A stretch of 64,000 nt of DNA from Hyunsoonleella ulvae (lineage in GTDB: Bacteria; Bacteroidota; Bacteroidia; Flavobacteriales; Flavobacteriaceae). Shown here piece after piece: positions 19,229 through 28,579 of this stretch. Within the stretch, counting starts at the first letter, position 1; each line of letters starts with the position of its first letter. The stretch spans positions 558,001 to 622,000 of the forward strand of contig NZ_JAEPJQ010000002.1 in assembly GCF_016827605.1 (NCBI RefSeq). The letters are read 5' to 3'. The translations under genes were made by a program, and so were the position numbers. The notes under the pieces are model-generated. The model was not told the origin of the DNA. It saw nothing but the letters and a program-made list of their open reading frames with translations, and did no database searches.

Positions 19229-21559
19229 CTATTCTATTATTTTTAAATTATCAAAAAGATTTTCATCATAAGAACTTGCAAGCATTACATACCCCTTATG
19301 TTTTATATTCGATAACTTAACAATTGATTTTCCATTTACAAAAGCTTCGATGGATTTATCTTGAAATGTAAGCTTAAGGTTATTCCATTTTTTGCCTTTA
19401 AATTTTTTAATCCTTCCACTTTCTAGCACTTCTTTATGAAACATAAGCTTCCATTCGCCATTTTTAGCCAGTTGAAAACGATAGCCTTTTAAATAGCTAG
19501 TTGTTGCACGACCACCTAATTCCACATTGCCATCTTTAATAAACACATCTACACTACAGGTATAATTTTTCCAGTTAACATCGCCAATTAAAGTATTGGG
19601 TTTAATATTTGAGCGCCTATAAACACGCATCCAATCATAGCCTTGTTCTGGAACAATTTGTTTTAAACATTGCGACCCATCTTCTTTTAAAGCTATTTCA
19701 AAACTTCCTGTTTGGTCTGAATGATATTTGGGTAAATCTCCTGCTTCCCTATTCTCGTAATTTTCTGAATAAGGAAAAGGAAATGCGGTTTCTGTTGGTA
19801 CTTTATAAGTCCCCTTTTGCTGTCCTGAAGTTGTGGTTAATGAATAAATACTCTTTGGCTCTAATGTTAGTTTTAATATCCCGTTTTGAGGCATCACAGA
19901 TTCTTGTTGTATGAACTGTTCGGCTTCATCAGATTTCCAAACGTTAACCTTTCCATTGGATAAACCTTTACCAATATTAATTTCTAAGTGCTCTTTGTTC
20001 TCTGTACATATAATCATACTCCAGTTGTTACTACCTTTTTCTTTTAATGTTACACAACTCCCTTTGTAGGTTGATGCTTCAAAAAGGCCACAAGCATTAT
20101 TTAAATATTGCCAAGTATGGGGCTCAACAAATTGCGTGGTATGTGCTGTAGCCCAAATTGTTGGCCATACTTCATAATAACCACTCCACGGGCTATTCGC
20201 TTTCATAGCTCCTGCCTTATCCCATGTTACTGATTTGTAAATAGACCCTATGGGTGCCCAAATTAAGGTTTTAGTAATTCTGTCGCGTATATAAAATTTA
20301 TTGTAGATACGTGCTAGATTTAGCGCTCCTGCACCTCCCCAGTCTTTTCCTGTCCAACTCCAATCTTCACTTGCCCATAAAGATTTTCCACTACTTTTGG
20401 CTTTTTCGGTTGTTGGGCGCCCTCTGCCGTCCACCATATTTTCATTAAACTCACGCCCAGTAACATAATGGTACCCTACCGCTTCAACAATGTTATTTAA
20501 GGCTTTATTCTTTTCAAATTCGTTAAAAATCTTCCAATCTCCACTATTGTCGTCAGGCCCTTGAATTTTCACATTTGTATATCCTCGCTTATCTAAAAGC
20601 GGACGAACTTTATGTACCAGCCAATCTTCATTGGTATAATTTTCATTTTCCGCAGCCGCTACCCAGTCAATATCCAAACCCCAATGTTTTTTGGCCACAT
20701 CTAAAAAAGATACGAAATATTCAGCAGATTCATCAGTGTAAATGTTTGGTTTTAAATAATATGGAAAACTCCAAGGTAAATACTCTAAAATAATATTAGG
20801 GTTTCGGTTATGTGCTTCTTTCATCAACCAAAACTCATAACCTCTTGATACAGGATTTTTTAGCTCATCTCTAGTTATGGCATGTGATGGCTCAGAACCA
20901 CATGTGGAGTTTTCCCCTCCGCCCATTTCTACTTTTAGATGTTGAAAACCAGCTCCAAACTTAGGTTTAAATAAGAGGTCTAGTATCTCACTTCTTACAG
21001 GATTTTCATAATCGTACAACAAGTCTGTAGAAGCCCCAGCACTTACCCCGCCAATACCTTCAAAGGTTCTTCCTATATCATTACCACTTAAAGTGATTTG
21101 CACAACACCTCCTTTTTTTGAAAATACATAGGGTTGAAATGGGGTTTCGGGATTTTTGATATGTCCCATTTCAAACCAAGCAGGTTCGCTATGTGTTACA
21201 CCCCGATTATTACCCCAAGCGGTTACCTTCCAATATATGCGCTGACCAGACTTCAAGGGTTCTCCACAATATTCAAAAGGTCCTGTCTCGGATGTACTTG
21301 TTGGCCCTGTATCCCAAATATCTGGATACTTTAATTTTTCAATCGATGTCGCCATCATAATACGATAACCACCCTGTTTTGGGCTATTAGTATCGCCAAT
21401 AAACGTCCAACTAAATTCTGGTCTTACGTCAATAATACCTGTCGGATTGACCTGCCCATTACATTTTAAATTTAGAACCTCTGTTGCCCAAGCAGAAGTT
21501 GCTAATAGCATCAAATTAAAAAGAAATAAAACAATGTTTCTAAATTTTAAATATTCCAT
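19229..21559 (-). CDS. GH59-like beta-glycosidase with rhamnosidase-type N domain
   Basis: 776 residues, signal peptide to about residue 26 (TSAWA). Residues 28-132 look like the Fn3-like N domain of GH78 proteins (LKCNGQVNPTGI, SGQRIYWKVTAW). From about 160 on it follows GH59 galactocerebrosidase: FEGIGGVSAGAST, GSEPSH (221-226), LPWSFP, DIDW near 296-299, LWASEDWSW (394-402) and AHTTQF. By comparison with GALC, E306 would be the acid/base and E398 the nucleophile. The last 170 residues form a lectin-like beta-sandwich, as in GALC. The GH59 call is firm on motifs; the substrate here (a beta-linked ulvan side unit?) is unknown. It is 6 bp upstream of the GH78 gene. Confidence 0.8.
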   Translation of the reverse strand: MEYLKFRNIVLFLFNLMLLATSAWATEVLNLKCNGQVNPTGIIDVRPEFSWTFIGDTNSPKQGGYRIMMATSIEKLKYPDIWDTGPTSTSETGPFEYCGEPLKSGQRIYWKVTAWGNNRGVTHSEPAWFEMGHIKNPETPFQPYVFSKKGGVVQITLSGNDIGRTFEGIGGVSAGASTDLLYDYENPVRSEILDLLFKPKFGAGFQHLKVEMGGGENSTCGSEPSHAITRDELKNPVSRGYEFWLMKEAHNRNPNIILEYLPWSFPYYLKPNIYTDESAEYFVSFLDVAKKHWGLDIDWVAAAENENYTNEDWLVHKVRPLLDKRGYTNVKIQGPDDNSGDWKIFNEFEKNKALNNIVEAVGYHYVTGREFNENMVDGRGRPTTEKAKSSGKSLWASEDWSWTGKDWGGAGALNLARIYNKFYIRDRITKTLIWAPIGSIYKSVTWDKAGAMKANSPWSGYYEVWPTIWATAHTTQFVEPHTWQYLNNACGLFEASTYKGSCVTLKEKGSNNWSMIICTENKEHLEINIGKGLSNGKVNVWKSDEAEQFIQQESVMPQNGILKLTLEPKSIYSLTTTSGQQKGTYKVPTETAFPFPYSENYENREAGDLPKYHSDQTGSFEIALKEDGSQCLKQIVPEQGYDWMRVYRRSNIKPNTLIGDVNWKNYTCSVDVFIKDGNVELGGRATTSYLKGYRFQLAKNGEWKLMFHKEVLESGRIKKFKGKKWNNLKLTFQDKSIEAFVNGKSIVKLSNIKHKGYVMLASSYDENLFDNLKIIE

Positions 21560-21634
21560 AGGAGTTTATTCATATAATTGAAAAAAATTCGTAATTCAGT
21601 TTGAAGTTTGTTTAACTTCTTAAAATAAAATCTA

Positions 21635-24163
21635 CTATAATTTAATGGTAATTATATGCTTACCTGGATTTAACTTAAAAGTATTAGCTACAACCTTATC
21701 TTTATTTAACAATATTTGTTCCTTTTCGTAACGAGGTAATTGCACTACTGCCATAGAGGCTTGGGGAACAAACACAATCCATTCTATTTTATTATTATCT
21801 TTTTTCCAATGGCTTTTAATTTTACCATGAGGTGATTTAAAATCGACCTCACACCATTGCAAGCCCGATAAAAAAGTTGGCCTTAAAATAAATCGCTCAA
21901 ATCCTGGAAAATTTTCGTCAGGTCTTATACCGCCTAAACTTTCATGAAAAGCCGCTGCAAAACCACTTTGCATGGGATGGTTAAATGAATGTCTATAATA
22001 CCGCTCCTTTTTATCCCAATTGCTAACACCTTCTGGCCATACGGTTAAATCGTGCTCCTCGGTCATAAATCCTAAACTCGGATAATCGGTAATGCTCCAT
22101 AAGTGCTTTGTCACAGCATCATGCCCGTAGTCATTCAATACGGTATATAACGGACGATGCCCAAAAATACCCGTACTGTAATGCCCATTTTTATCTTTCA
22201 TAATAAGGTTTGCCAAATTATCGGCAACCAACTGCTTTAAACCTTCAGGAACCAAACCAGAATACAATGCAAATGCATTACCCGTTTGGGAACCATATGA
22301 TTTAGTTTCTACATTAAAAAAAGTTTGATTAAAAGCCTTTTTGACCAATTTCGCTTTTTCAGCATAACTATAAGCAACTTCTTTCTTATCCAACACCAAT
22401 GCCATTTTTTCCATAGATACCAAAGACTGATAATACAACGCAGTTGACGTCAAAGCCGGTGGTGTATCCATTTCTGGATTACCTCCTGGGGGGCACCAAT
22501 CGCCAAATCCGCCATTAATAATCCCATCTTCTTGCACCTTTTCATCTAGGTAAGCCATCCAACCTTCCATCATATCCCAAGCACCTTCAATAATGGTCTT
22601 ATCTCCATAATACACATATGAAAACCATGGTACCATAATTGTGGCAGCTCCCCAATCTGGTCGCGCCTGTAAACAGAGCCGTTTTCCAACGGAAATATTA
22701 GACGGCGCTCGCGAATCATAAGGAAAAGGATCTTTAAAATGTGCCTTAGACACCCCTAAAACTGTTTCCATATCTGAGGATGTTTTTTGCCACAAGTGCT
22801 TTAAATCAAAATTAAAACTAGCTGCTTCAGCCACCACATAAGCATCACCCATCCACGCACAACGTTCACGGTGCGGACAATCACTCAACAACCCTTGAAT
22901 ATTATCTTCTATAGTCCACATAGACACCTCGTAAAACTTATTTATTAGTGGGTCTGAACATTTAAAAGTTCCTATTCGTTCTGCATCGGTGCGCACCAGC
23001 CAACCCGTAAATTGACTCAAATCTGGTTCTTTACTTAATCCTTCAATTTGAACATAACGAAAGGCATGATAGGTAAAACGTGGCTCCCAAGTTTCAGTCC
23101 CATCACCCTTACAGATATACACATCGGTTTGCGTATTTCCAGTTACGTGAATTCCAGTAGATGCGGGGTCTATGTTTTGTTTATCGGGCATGAGATGTTC
23201 AGCAAAACGCATTTTTACAACAGTACCTGCTTTTTCTTTTACAGAAATGGCCAACCAACCTGTCATGTTTTGTCCCATATCCAATAACCAACCTTTTTCT
23301 GCTTTCCATACAGCTATAGGTTTAACTGTTCTAATCTTTCGCATGGGTTCTAAATCCTGCTCTATCAATTTCTCGGTTGGATTATCCATAATTTCAGCCG
23401 CTTCCCAAGCTGTATCTTCAAACTTAAAGGTACTCCAATCGCTCAACTCCGCTCGCGCATCATGAGTTTCACCTAAGTAAATATTATCAAAAAGTATTGG
23501 ACCACTATGTGCTTTCCAGCTTTCATCGGTAACAATTTGTTCTTTAGTTCCGTTTTTGTAGAGGATACTTAATACCATAATTGCACGTGGTTTTCCATAA
23601 GCTAGCCCTGGCCAAAACGCCATATTTTGACCATAAAACCCATTGCCCAATATTAACCCTAAACTGTTGTTTTTACTAATCGCTTCTGTAATATCATGAC
23701 GCACATAAAAAGCCCGCTTGTTATATGAGGTTTGGGCGGGGTCGAGCACACGGTCCCCCACTTTTTTCCCGTTTAAATACAGCTCATAAAGCCCTAATCC
23801 ACAAATAGCTACTTCTGCTAATGCCACCTCTTTAGTTATTGAAAACGATTTTCTTAAAAGAACTGAAGGATGGGTTTTGCGTCTGGTTACTTTCAAATCT
23901 TCCTCAGTAAGCTCCCAAGTATTAATATTCATGGGTGGCTGGTTACGTACCAAATCTCTAGCTGCCCATGCTTCAGGGCGATGGTCTTTGGTGTAGCCAA
24001 TCCATTTTGCTTGTTCCCAAGCTATTGAAGTCATTGGGCTATCATTTAACGCAATCTCTGCACCTTTTTTGTCTGATTGCAAACAACCACTTAAAAGACA
24101 CGTTAATACCCCAAAAAGTATAGGTCCAATTATGTTTTTCTGTAAATACATTTTATTGCGCAC
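21635..24163 (-). CDS. GH78 alpha-L-rhamnosidase (lipoprotein)
   Basis: 842 residues with a lipoprotein signal ending LLSGC (Cys27). GH78 architecture: an N-terminal jelly roll with LYELYLNGKKVGDRVLDPA around 125-143, DMGQNMTGW near 295-303, then the catalytic loop DCPHRERCAWMGD at 428-440. D428, E433 and D440 match the acidic residues of characterised GH78 enzymes. The helical barrel contains GGFGDWCPPGG, and WPEGVSNW comes before the C-terminal sandwich. It lacks the discoidin domain of its two larger neighbours and keeps Asp440 where they have Glu. It lies 17 bp after the 1088-residue GH78 gene. Confidence 0.9.
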   Translation of the reverse strand: MRNKMYLQKNIIGPILFGVLTCLLSGCLQSDKKGAEIALNDSPMTSIAWEQAKWIGYTKDHRPEAWAARDLVRNQPPMNINTWELTEEDLKVTRRKTHPSVLLRKSFSITKEVALAEVAICGLGLYELYLNGKKVGDRVLDPAQTSYNKRAFYVRHDITEAISKNNSLGLILGNGFYGQNMAFWPGLAYGKPRAIMVLSILYKNGTKEQIVTDESWKAHSGPILFDNIYLGETHDARAELSDWSTFKFEDTAWEAAEIMDNPTEKLIEQDLEPMRKIRTVKPIAVWKAEKGWLLDMGQNMTGWLAISVKEKAGTVVKMRFAEHLMPDKQNIDPASTGIHVTGNTQTDVYICKGDGTETWEPRFTYHAFRYVQIEGLSKEPDLSQFTGWLVRTDAERIGTFKCSDPLINKFYEVSMWTIEDNIQGLLSDCPHRERCAWMGDAYVVAEAASFNFDLKHLWQKTSSDMETVLGVSKAHFKDPFPYDSRAPSNISVGKRLCLQARPDWGAATIMVPWFSYVYYGDKTIIEGAWDMMEGWMAYLDEKVQEDGIINGGFGDWCPPGGNPEMDTPPALTSTALYYQSLVSMEKMALVLDKKEVAYSYAEKAKLVKKAFNQTFFNVETKSYGSQTGNAFALYSGLVPEGLKQLVADNLANLIMKDKNGHYSTGIFGHRPLYTVLNDYGHDAVTKHLWSITDYPSLGFMTEEHDLTVWPEGVSNWDKKERYYRHSFNHPMQSGFAAAFHESLGGIRPDENFPGFERFILRPTFLSGLQWCEVDFKSPHGKIKSHWKKDNNKIEWIVFVPQASMAVVQLPRYEKEQILLNKDKVVANTFKLNPGKHIITIKL

Positions 24164-24180
24164 TTCAATTTTGAAAATTT

Positions 24181-27100
24181 TTAGTTTGAATAATATATTT
24201 CTAATTCTGAAATTTCAGGAATAGCATTAGAAGCTTCTATTAAAATTCTAAATTTTGAAGCGGTTACCTGTTGAAATTGATGCTTTTTACTAGAACCACA
24301 TGATGTATCTTCGGCTAAATTCATCCATTGTTCATTTTCAAAATATTGAATTTTATAGTTTGAAATATGGCTACCCCTTTCATGAATCACGATTTCATTG
24401 AACGTTTGCGGTTTAAACCATTCCACTTCCAACCATTCGTTCGATTTTGAACTCGCTTTCCAGTGTGTTTCTAACTTTTCATCATTTACCCTAAATGCTT
24501 CAAAAAGTGGTAGTTTTTCAGAATCTATAGTCATTGAAGACGCATTCATACGCCCAATTAATGCCAAATTACTGGGTGTATTTAAAGGTTCTGGATAGCT
24601 TACTTTTGGTAGCTCAGTTACTTCAAAATTATATTTACCTGATGCCACTTCAAAAATGATATAATTACCTACCGCATCGCTTTTCTCTGAACCTATATAT
24701 TTAATGCCTTCAGACTTTTCAGCATGCATTCCACCTTCAAAAACTGATTCTATTGCATTAGCGGGGATGTAAACTTTAGCCGAAGTATTTATAGGGATTT
24801 CTATATGAAACGTTGCTGTTTCATTAGCGATTTTCCAATTTGAAACGACATCTCCATAAGGCGATTGATAACTTGCATTTACATAGGTTAAATCTCCTAC
24901 TGGTGCTGGCTTCACCATGAATCGTTGCATTCCTGGTTGCTCTGGATCTGGTCTAATTCCAGCAAAACCTTTAATAAAATAACCACCAATACCCGTGTAA
25001 CAGGTATGAATTTGGCTGTTCCCAATGGCAGACCAACGTTCTGGCCATACCGTTTTACCTTGCTCTAAAAAGTAGCCATAACTTGGGTGTCGTTTGTCTT
25101 TTAGCAATTCGTAAATTAAATCCATACGCTCCCCATGTTCTATAAAATAGCGTGTATACAATGCTTGCCCAGAACTACCAGTATCGTAATACGGAAATTT
25201 ATACAATACTTGGTCCACTAAATTATTGTAAACCTTTTGTTTTTCTAAGTCTGGCGTGACTCCGGAAAGTAGCGCAAAAGCCTGATTTACTTGATGCCCT
25301 TCTCCATATTTACCTGTGTTTGCATTATATATTTTTTTGTGTGTGGCTTTACATTGTACCTCTAAACGGTTTGTATACATTTTAGCATCTTCTTCTTTCC
25401 CTAAAGCATTTGCTATTTGAACCGCAGACTCTAGCATAAATGCGTACACACAGTTATTAAAATGTTCGGATTCTGGAGAGTTACTAGAAGTCCAAAAATT
25501 TCCTCTTGGTGTACACCAGTCGCCTAAACCTGGAAATTCTAATGTACCTCTTGTACCAATCTTTAGAGCTCCTCCTGTTTCATAATCTGAATGCTCATAC
25601 AACCATTGCATCCATTTTTTTAACGTTGGATAATGGTTTTCTAACAATGCCTTATCGCCTAACATGCGATAAGTTTCCCAAATGGTAATAGGGCTATTTG
25701 CCATCCACATTAAAAACTCAAAATCATCTCCATTTATAACGGCTCTCATCTTACCATCATCGGCCTGGGCATCTTGCATAAATTGGGCATATTGACCCAT
25801 ATATGCACCACTTTCAAAATTTGGTAAAGCGTCTCCATACATGGCAGCCACGGTTACTTCTCCCCAACCTCTACGTTCACGATGCGGACAATCTACCAAA
25901 ATACCATCTATTGTATTGGCGATGTAGGTATTAAGATTAACTTGATACATCTTATTTAACAACTCACTGGAGCTTTCAAATTGACTTATTTGTTTACGAT
26001 TATTAGTAATTACATAACCTTTAATGTCTTTTAATTCAGGCTTATAATTAATACCGTATACTGTTACGTAACGCCCTCCTGCTAAATTAAAACGGTTAGT
26101 AAAATGTCCCGTACCTGATTCATCAAAAATGTATTTACTGCGTTGTTCCCAAGATGTGGAGACCTCTTTATGGTCGGCAACTTCAAAAGTAACCGTATCT
26201 CCTTCTTTTCCATTAAACAGGTTCATTTCGAAAAAGCCTGTATAATTTTCGCCCATATCAATCACATAATGGCCTTCCTTATTTTTAGTGACACCAATTG
26301 GGTTAACTTGTTTATATTTTACTTGAGGTTCTACAATTTGCGCACTTAAAGTTGCTGTAATTTTACTTGTTGGTGGGTTAGCATCCGTACTTGGTGCTCT
26401 TACTGCGCCTTTGGGACCTAAATTGATATTGGCTATATCTACCTCTTTCATTTCAGCTTCATCAAAAACAACAGCATTGTCCCAATTATTATCGTTGTAT
26501 GTAACAGTATTCAAATTATCTTCGCGCAAACGTTCATCAATAATTTCACCGCCAAAATCTAAAATATCCCAAGAGCTATAGTATGAGCTATAGCTTTTTT
26601 TACATTTCCATGACGTGTCTGAAACCAATGTTATTGTATTGTCTCCAACCTCAATATTTGCTTGTGCTTTGAATACGAAAGGTGGATCGTAATAGGCTTT
26701 TACCCTTCCCCATCTTGTCCAACCAGCAGCATGCCAAATACCTATAACATTATCACCTTCTTCTAAAAACGCCTTTAAATCGTAAGTAAGGTAGGGCAAA
26801 CGCTTCTTTAGAAAAGAGTTTACTGGGTTCATAACTGCTTCACTTACTTTTTTGCCATTTACGTAAACCTCGTGATACCCAAAAGAAGCTACATGGATAA
26901 ATGCTGAATTGGGAGTAGCATCTAAAGAAAAGTTTTTTCTATACCAATTATGGTCTTTTTTATTTTGATTTTTTTTATAAATCCATTTGCCTTTCCAATC
27001 TTTAGGATTTAACAATCCCATTGAAAATTTTGCTGTTGTACTCCATTTAGATTCTAAACCTGAAACGTCCCAAATTTTTACCTTCCAAAAGTATTGTTTC

Positions 27101-27447
27101 CCTGACTCTAGGGTGTTTCCAGAAAATGCGTTATTTACTGATTTATTAGTTAATACCTTACCAGAATCCCATACGTCTCCTTTATTATTCTCTAGTGATT
27201 CTAAATTACTTGATACTAAAACTTGATACGCTGTTTGCTTTTGTCCCCTAACCTGATTCTTATCAATAATTTTCCAGCTAAACCTAGGGGCTTTATTGTC
27301 AATTCCCATGGGGTTAGCCTTATACTCACACTTTGGTTCAACGATAGAAACAGTAGATTGTTTACACGACATGCAGCACAATCCAAGTATCATATATACA
27401 AACAAAAGTGAGCATGAAAACGTAGTGGTGTTACGTAATAGTTTCAT
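24181..27447 (-). CDS. GH78 alpha-L-rhamnosidase with C-terminal discoidin domain (lipoprotein), paralogue
   Basis: 1088 residues with a lipoprotein-type signal (CMSC, Cys28 most likely). It has the same domain order as the 1081-residue protein at 15977-19222, and long stretches are identical, including GILVDCPHRERRGWGEVTVA and VWPERWSAIGNSQIHTCYTG. Catalytic-loop residues are D519 and E524, with E530 in the third position. The C-terminal 140 residues form a CBM32-like domain. It is the first gene of a four-gene unit (GH78, GH78, GH59-like, GH78). A CAKG-type site lies about 70 bp upstream, in the region shared with the divergent araC-type gene. Confidence 0.9.
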   Translation of the reverse strand: MKLLRNTTTFSCSLLFVYMILGLCCMSCKQSTVSIVEPKCEYKANPMGIDNKAPRFSWKIIDKNQVRGQKQTAYQVLVSSNLESLENNKGDVWDSGKVLTNKSVNNAFSGNTLESGKQYFWKVKIWDVSGLESKWSTTAKFSMGLLNPKDWKGKWIYKKNQNKKDHNWYRKNFSLDATPNSAFIHVASFGYHEVYVNGKKVSEAVMNPVNSFLKKRLPYLTYDLKAFLEEGDNVIGIWHAAGWTRWGRVKAYYDPPFVFKAQANIEVGDNTITLVSDTSWKCKKSYSSYYSSWDILDFGGEIIDERLREDNLNTVTYNDNNWDNAVVFDEAEMKEVDIANINLGPKGAVRAPSTDANPPTSKITATLSAQIVEPQVKYKQVNPIGVTKNKEGHYVIDMGENYTGFFEMNLFNGKEGDTVTFEVADHKEVSTSWEQRSKYIFDESGTGHFTNRFNLAGGRYVTVYGINYKPELKDIKGYVITNNRKQISQFESSSELLNKMYQVNLNTYIANTIDGILVDCPHRERRGWGEVTVAAMYGDALPNFESGAYMGQYAQFMQDAQADDGKMRAVINGDDFEFLMWMANSPITIWETYRMLGDKALLENHYPTLKKWMQWLYEHSDYETGGALKIGTRGTLEFPGLGDWCTPRGNFWTSSNSPESEHFNNCVYAFMLESAVQIANALGKEEDAKMYTNRLEVQCKATHKKIYNANTGKYGEGHQVNQAFALLSGVTPDLEKQKVYNNLVDQVLYKFPYYDTGSSGQALYTRYFIEHGERMDLIYELLKDKRHPSYGYFLEQGKTVWPERWSAIGNSQIHTCYTGIGGYFIKGFAGIRPDPEQPGMQRFMVKPAPVGDLTYVNASYQSPYGDVVSNWKIANETATFHIEIPINTSAKVYIPANAIESVFEGGMHAEKSEGIKYIGSEKSDAVGNYIIFEVASGKYNFEVTELPKVSYPEPLNTPSNLALIGRMNASSMTIDSEKLPLFEAFRVNDEKLETHWKASSKSNEWLEVEWFKPQTFNEIVIHERGSHISNYKIQYFENEQWMNLAEDTSCGSSKKHQFQQVTASKFRILIEASNAIPEISELEIYYSN

Positions 27448-27515
27448 TTTAATTGACTTATTTAGTTTTTATGGATTTAGAAATAATAAATAAAGTAAAA
27501 CCTTTTTTAAAAAGT

Positions 27516-27532
27516 GTCATGCAATTACCTGT
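27516..27532 (-). promoter_or_regulatory. Tandem CAKG box in the divergent GH78/araC region
   Basis: In the GH78 direction it reads ACAGGTAATTGCATGACAC: half-sites CAGG and CATG with a 10-bp period. It is about 70 bp from the GH78 start and about 100 bp from the araC-type start, so it could serve either gene. Confidence 0.45.
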
Positions 27533-27601
27533 AATGCTATTCTACCTATTTACTACTCTTCGTAAATTTCTTTTAAAATATCCTGATTCACAATTAACAA
27601 A

Positions 27602-27634
27602 TTGATATATTAGTTGCACAAAATGATATGAAAA
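27602..27634. promoter_or_regulatory. 33-bp element overlapping the araC-type start codon
   Basis: It matches 13598-13630 at 30 of 33 bases; only positions 11, 12 and 29 of the element differ. Arms here are TTGATAT and ATATGAA, one mismatch from a palindrome. The ATG at 27628 lies inside the right arm. Placement over the start codon suggests autoregulation; this is inference. Confidence 0.55.
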
Positions 27635-28515
27635 ATAACTATAAAAAATATCAAATCACTACTTCTAATGATGTTTCATGGGGATTTTACATAAATGATT
27701 TAGGACGAAATGTTATTAAAAAATACTCTGAATATCCCTCTAAAGACCATCCAGACCAATACAGTTTTACATGGAATACAGGGCGTGTTTTAAATGAATT
27801 TCATTTGGTACTCATCACAAAAGGGCAAGGTGTTTTTCAAAGTAAAGCTACAGGAAAAGTAAATATTACTGATGGTGATGTGTTTTTGCTGTTTCCCGGA
27901 GTTTGGCATCGCTATAAACCAAAAAAAAGTACAGGTTGGACAGAACGATGGGTAGGTTTTTCTGGGGAGATTGCTTCCCAATTCCTTTCAAATGGATTCT
28001 TTAGTGCCGAGGCCCCAATTATTTCTAAATGTAACAAACCGTCTGTTTTAAATCATTTTAATACACTTTTCAAATTGTTTGATGAAGAACATTATGGGTA
28101 CCAGCGTTTAGCTTCTGGTATTTGCCTGCAGCTTATGGCAGAACTTTATAACATTAAAACAGGTGGTAATAATATTGATCACCTAAACTCCATGACATCT
28201 CGCGCAAAAGGTATTATGTATAAAAACATCAACCAGACTATTGATTTAACTACTATTGCATCAGAACTAGGGATTAGTTATTCTAAATTTAGATTAGACT
28301 TTAAAAAACAAACGGGTGTCTCTCCTTTGCAATATTTTTTATTATTAAAAATTGAAAAGGCAAAAGAGTTACTTTTGAATACGAAAAAACCCCAAAAGGA
28401 AATAGCTTTCGAATTAGGGTTTGAATCGGATTATTATTTCAATCGTTTATTTAAAGGAAAAACTGGTTTAGCTCCCGGTAAATTTAGAGCTTTGAGTAAA
28501 ACAGCTTCTTTATAA
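27628..28515 (+). CDS. AraC-family transcriptional regulator
   Basis: 295 residues. The N-terminal 150 residues look like a cupin-type sugar-sensing domain (FHLVLITKGQGVFQS near 59-73, DGDVFLLFPGVWHRYKP). The C-terminal 100 residues hold two helix-turn-helix units: IDLTTIASELGISYSKFRLDF, then KEIAFELGFESDYYFNRLFK with the usual family spacing. It is the only plus-strand gene in the carbohydrate locus and diverges from the GH78 operon. By position it is the likely local activator, responding to rhamnose or an ulvan product. No two-component hybrid sensor is present in the window. Confidence 0.92.
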   Translation: MKNNYKKYQITTSNDVSWGFYINDLGRNVIKKYSEYPSKDHPDQYSFTWNTGRVLNEFHLVLITKGQGVFQSKATGKVNITDGDVFLLFPGVWHRYKPKKSTGWTERWVGFSGEIASQFLSNGFFSAEAPIISKCNKPSVLNHFNTLFKLFDEEHYGYQRLASGICLQLMAELYNIKTGGNNIDHLNSMTSRAKGIMYKNINQTIDLTTIASELGISYSKFRLDFKKQTGVSPLQYFLLLKIEKAKELLLNTKKPQKEIAFELGFESDYYFNRLFKGKTGLAPGKFRALSKTASL

Positions 28516-28579
28516 AATAAATAATTTCTGTAGCGATACACTGATAAGCATTTCTTCCAAATTTAATATCTCATTTTGT

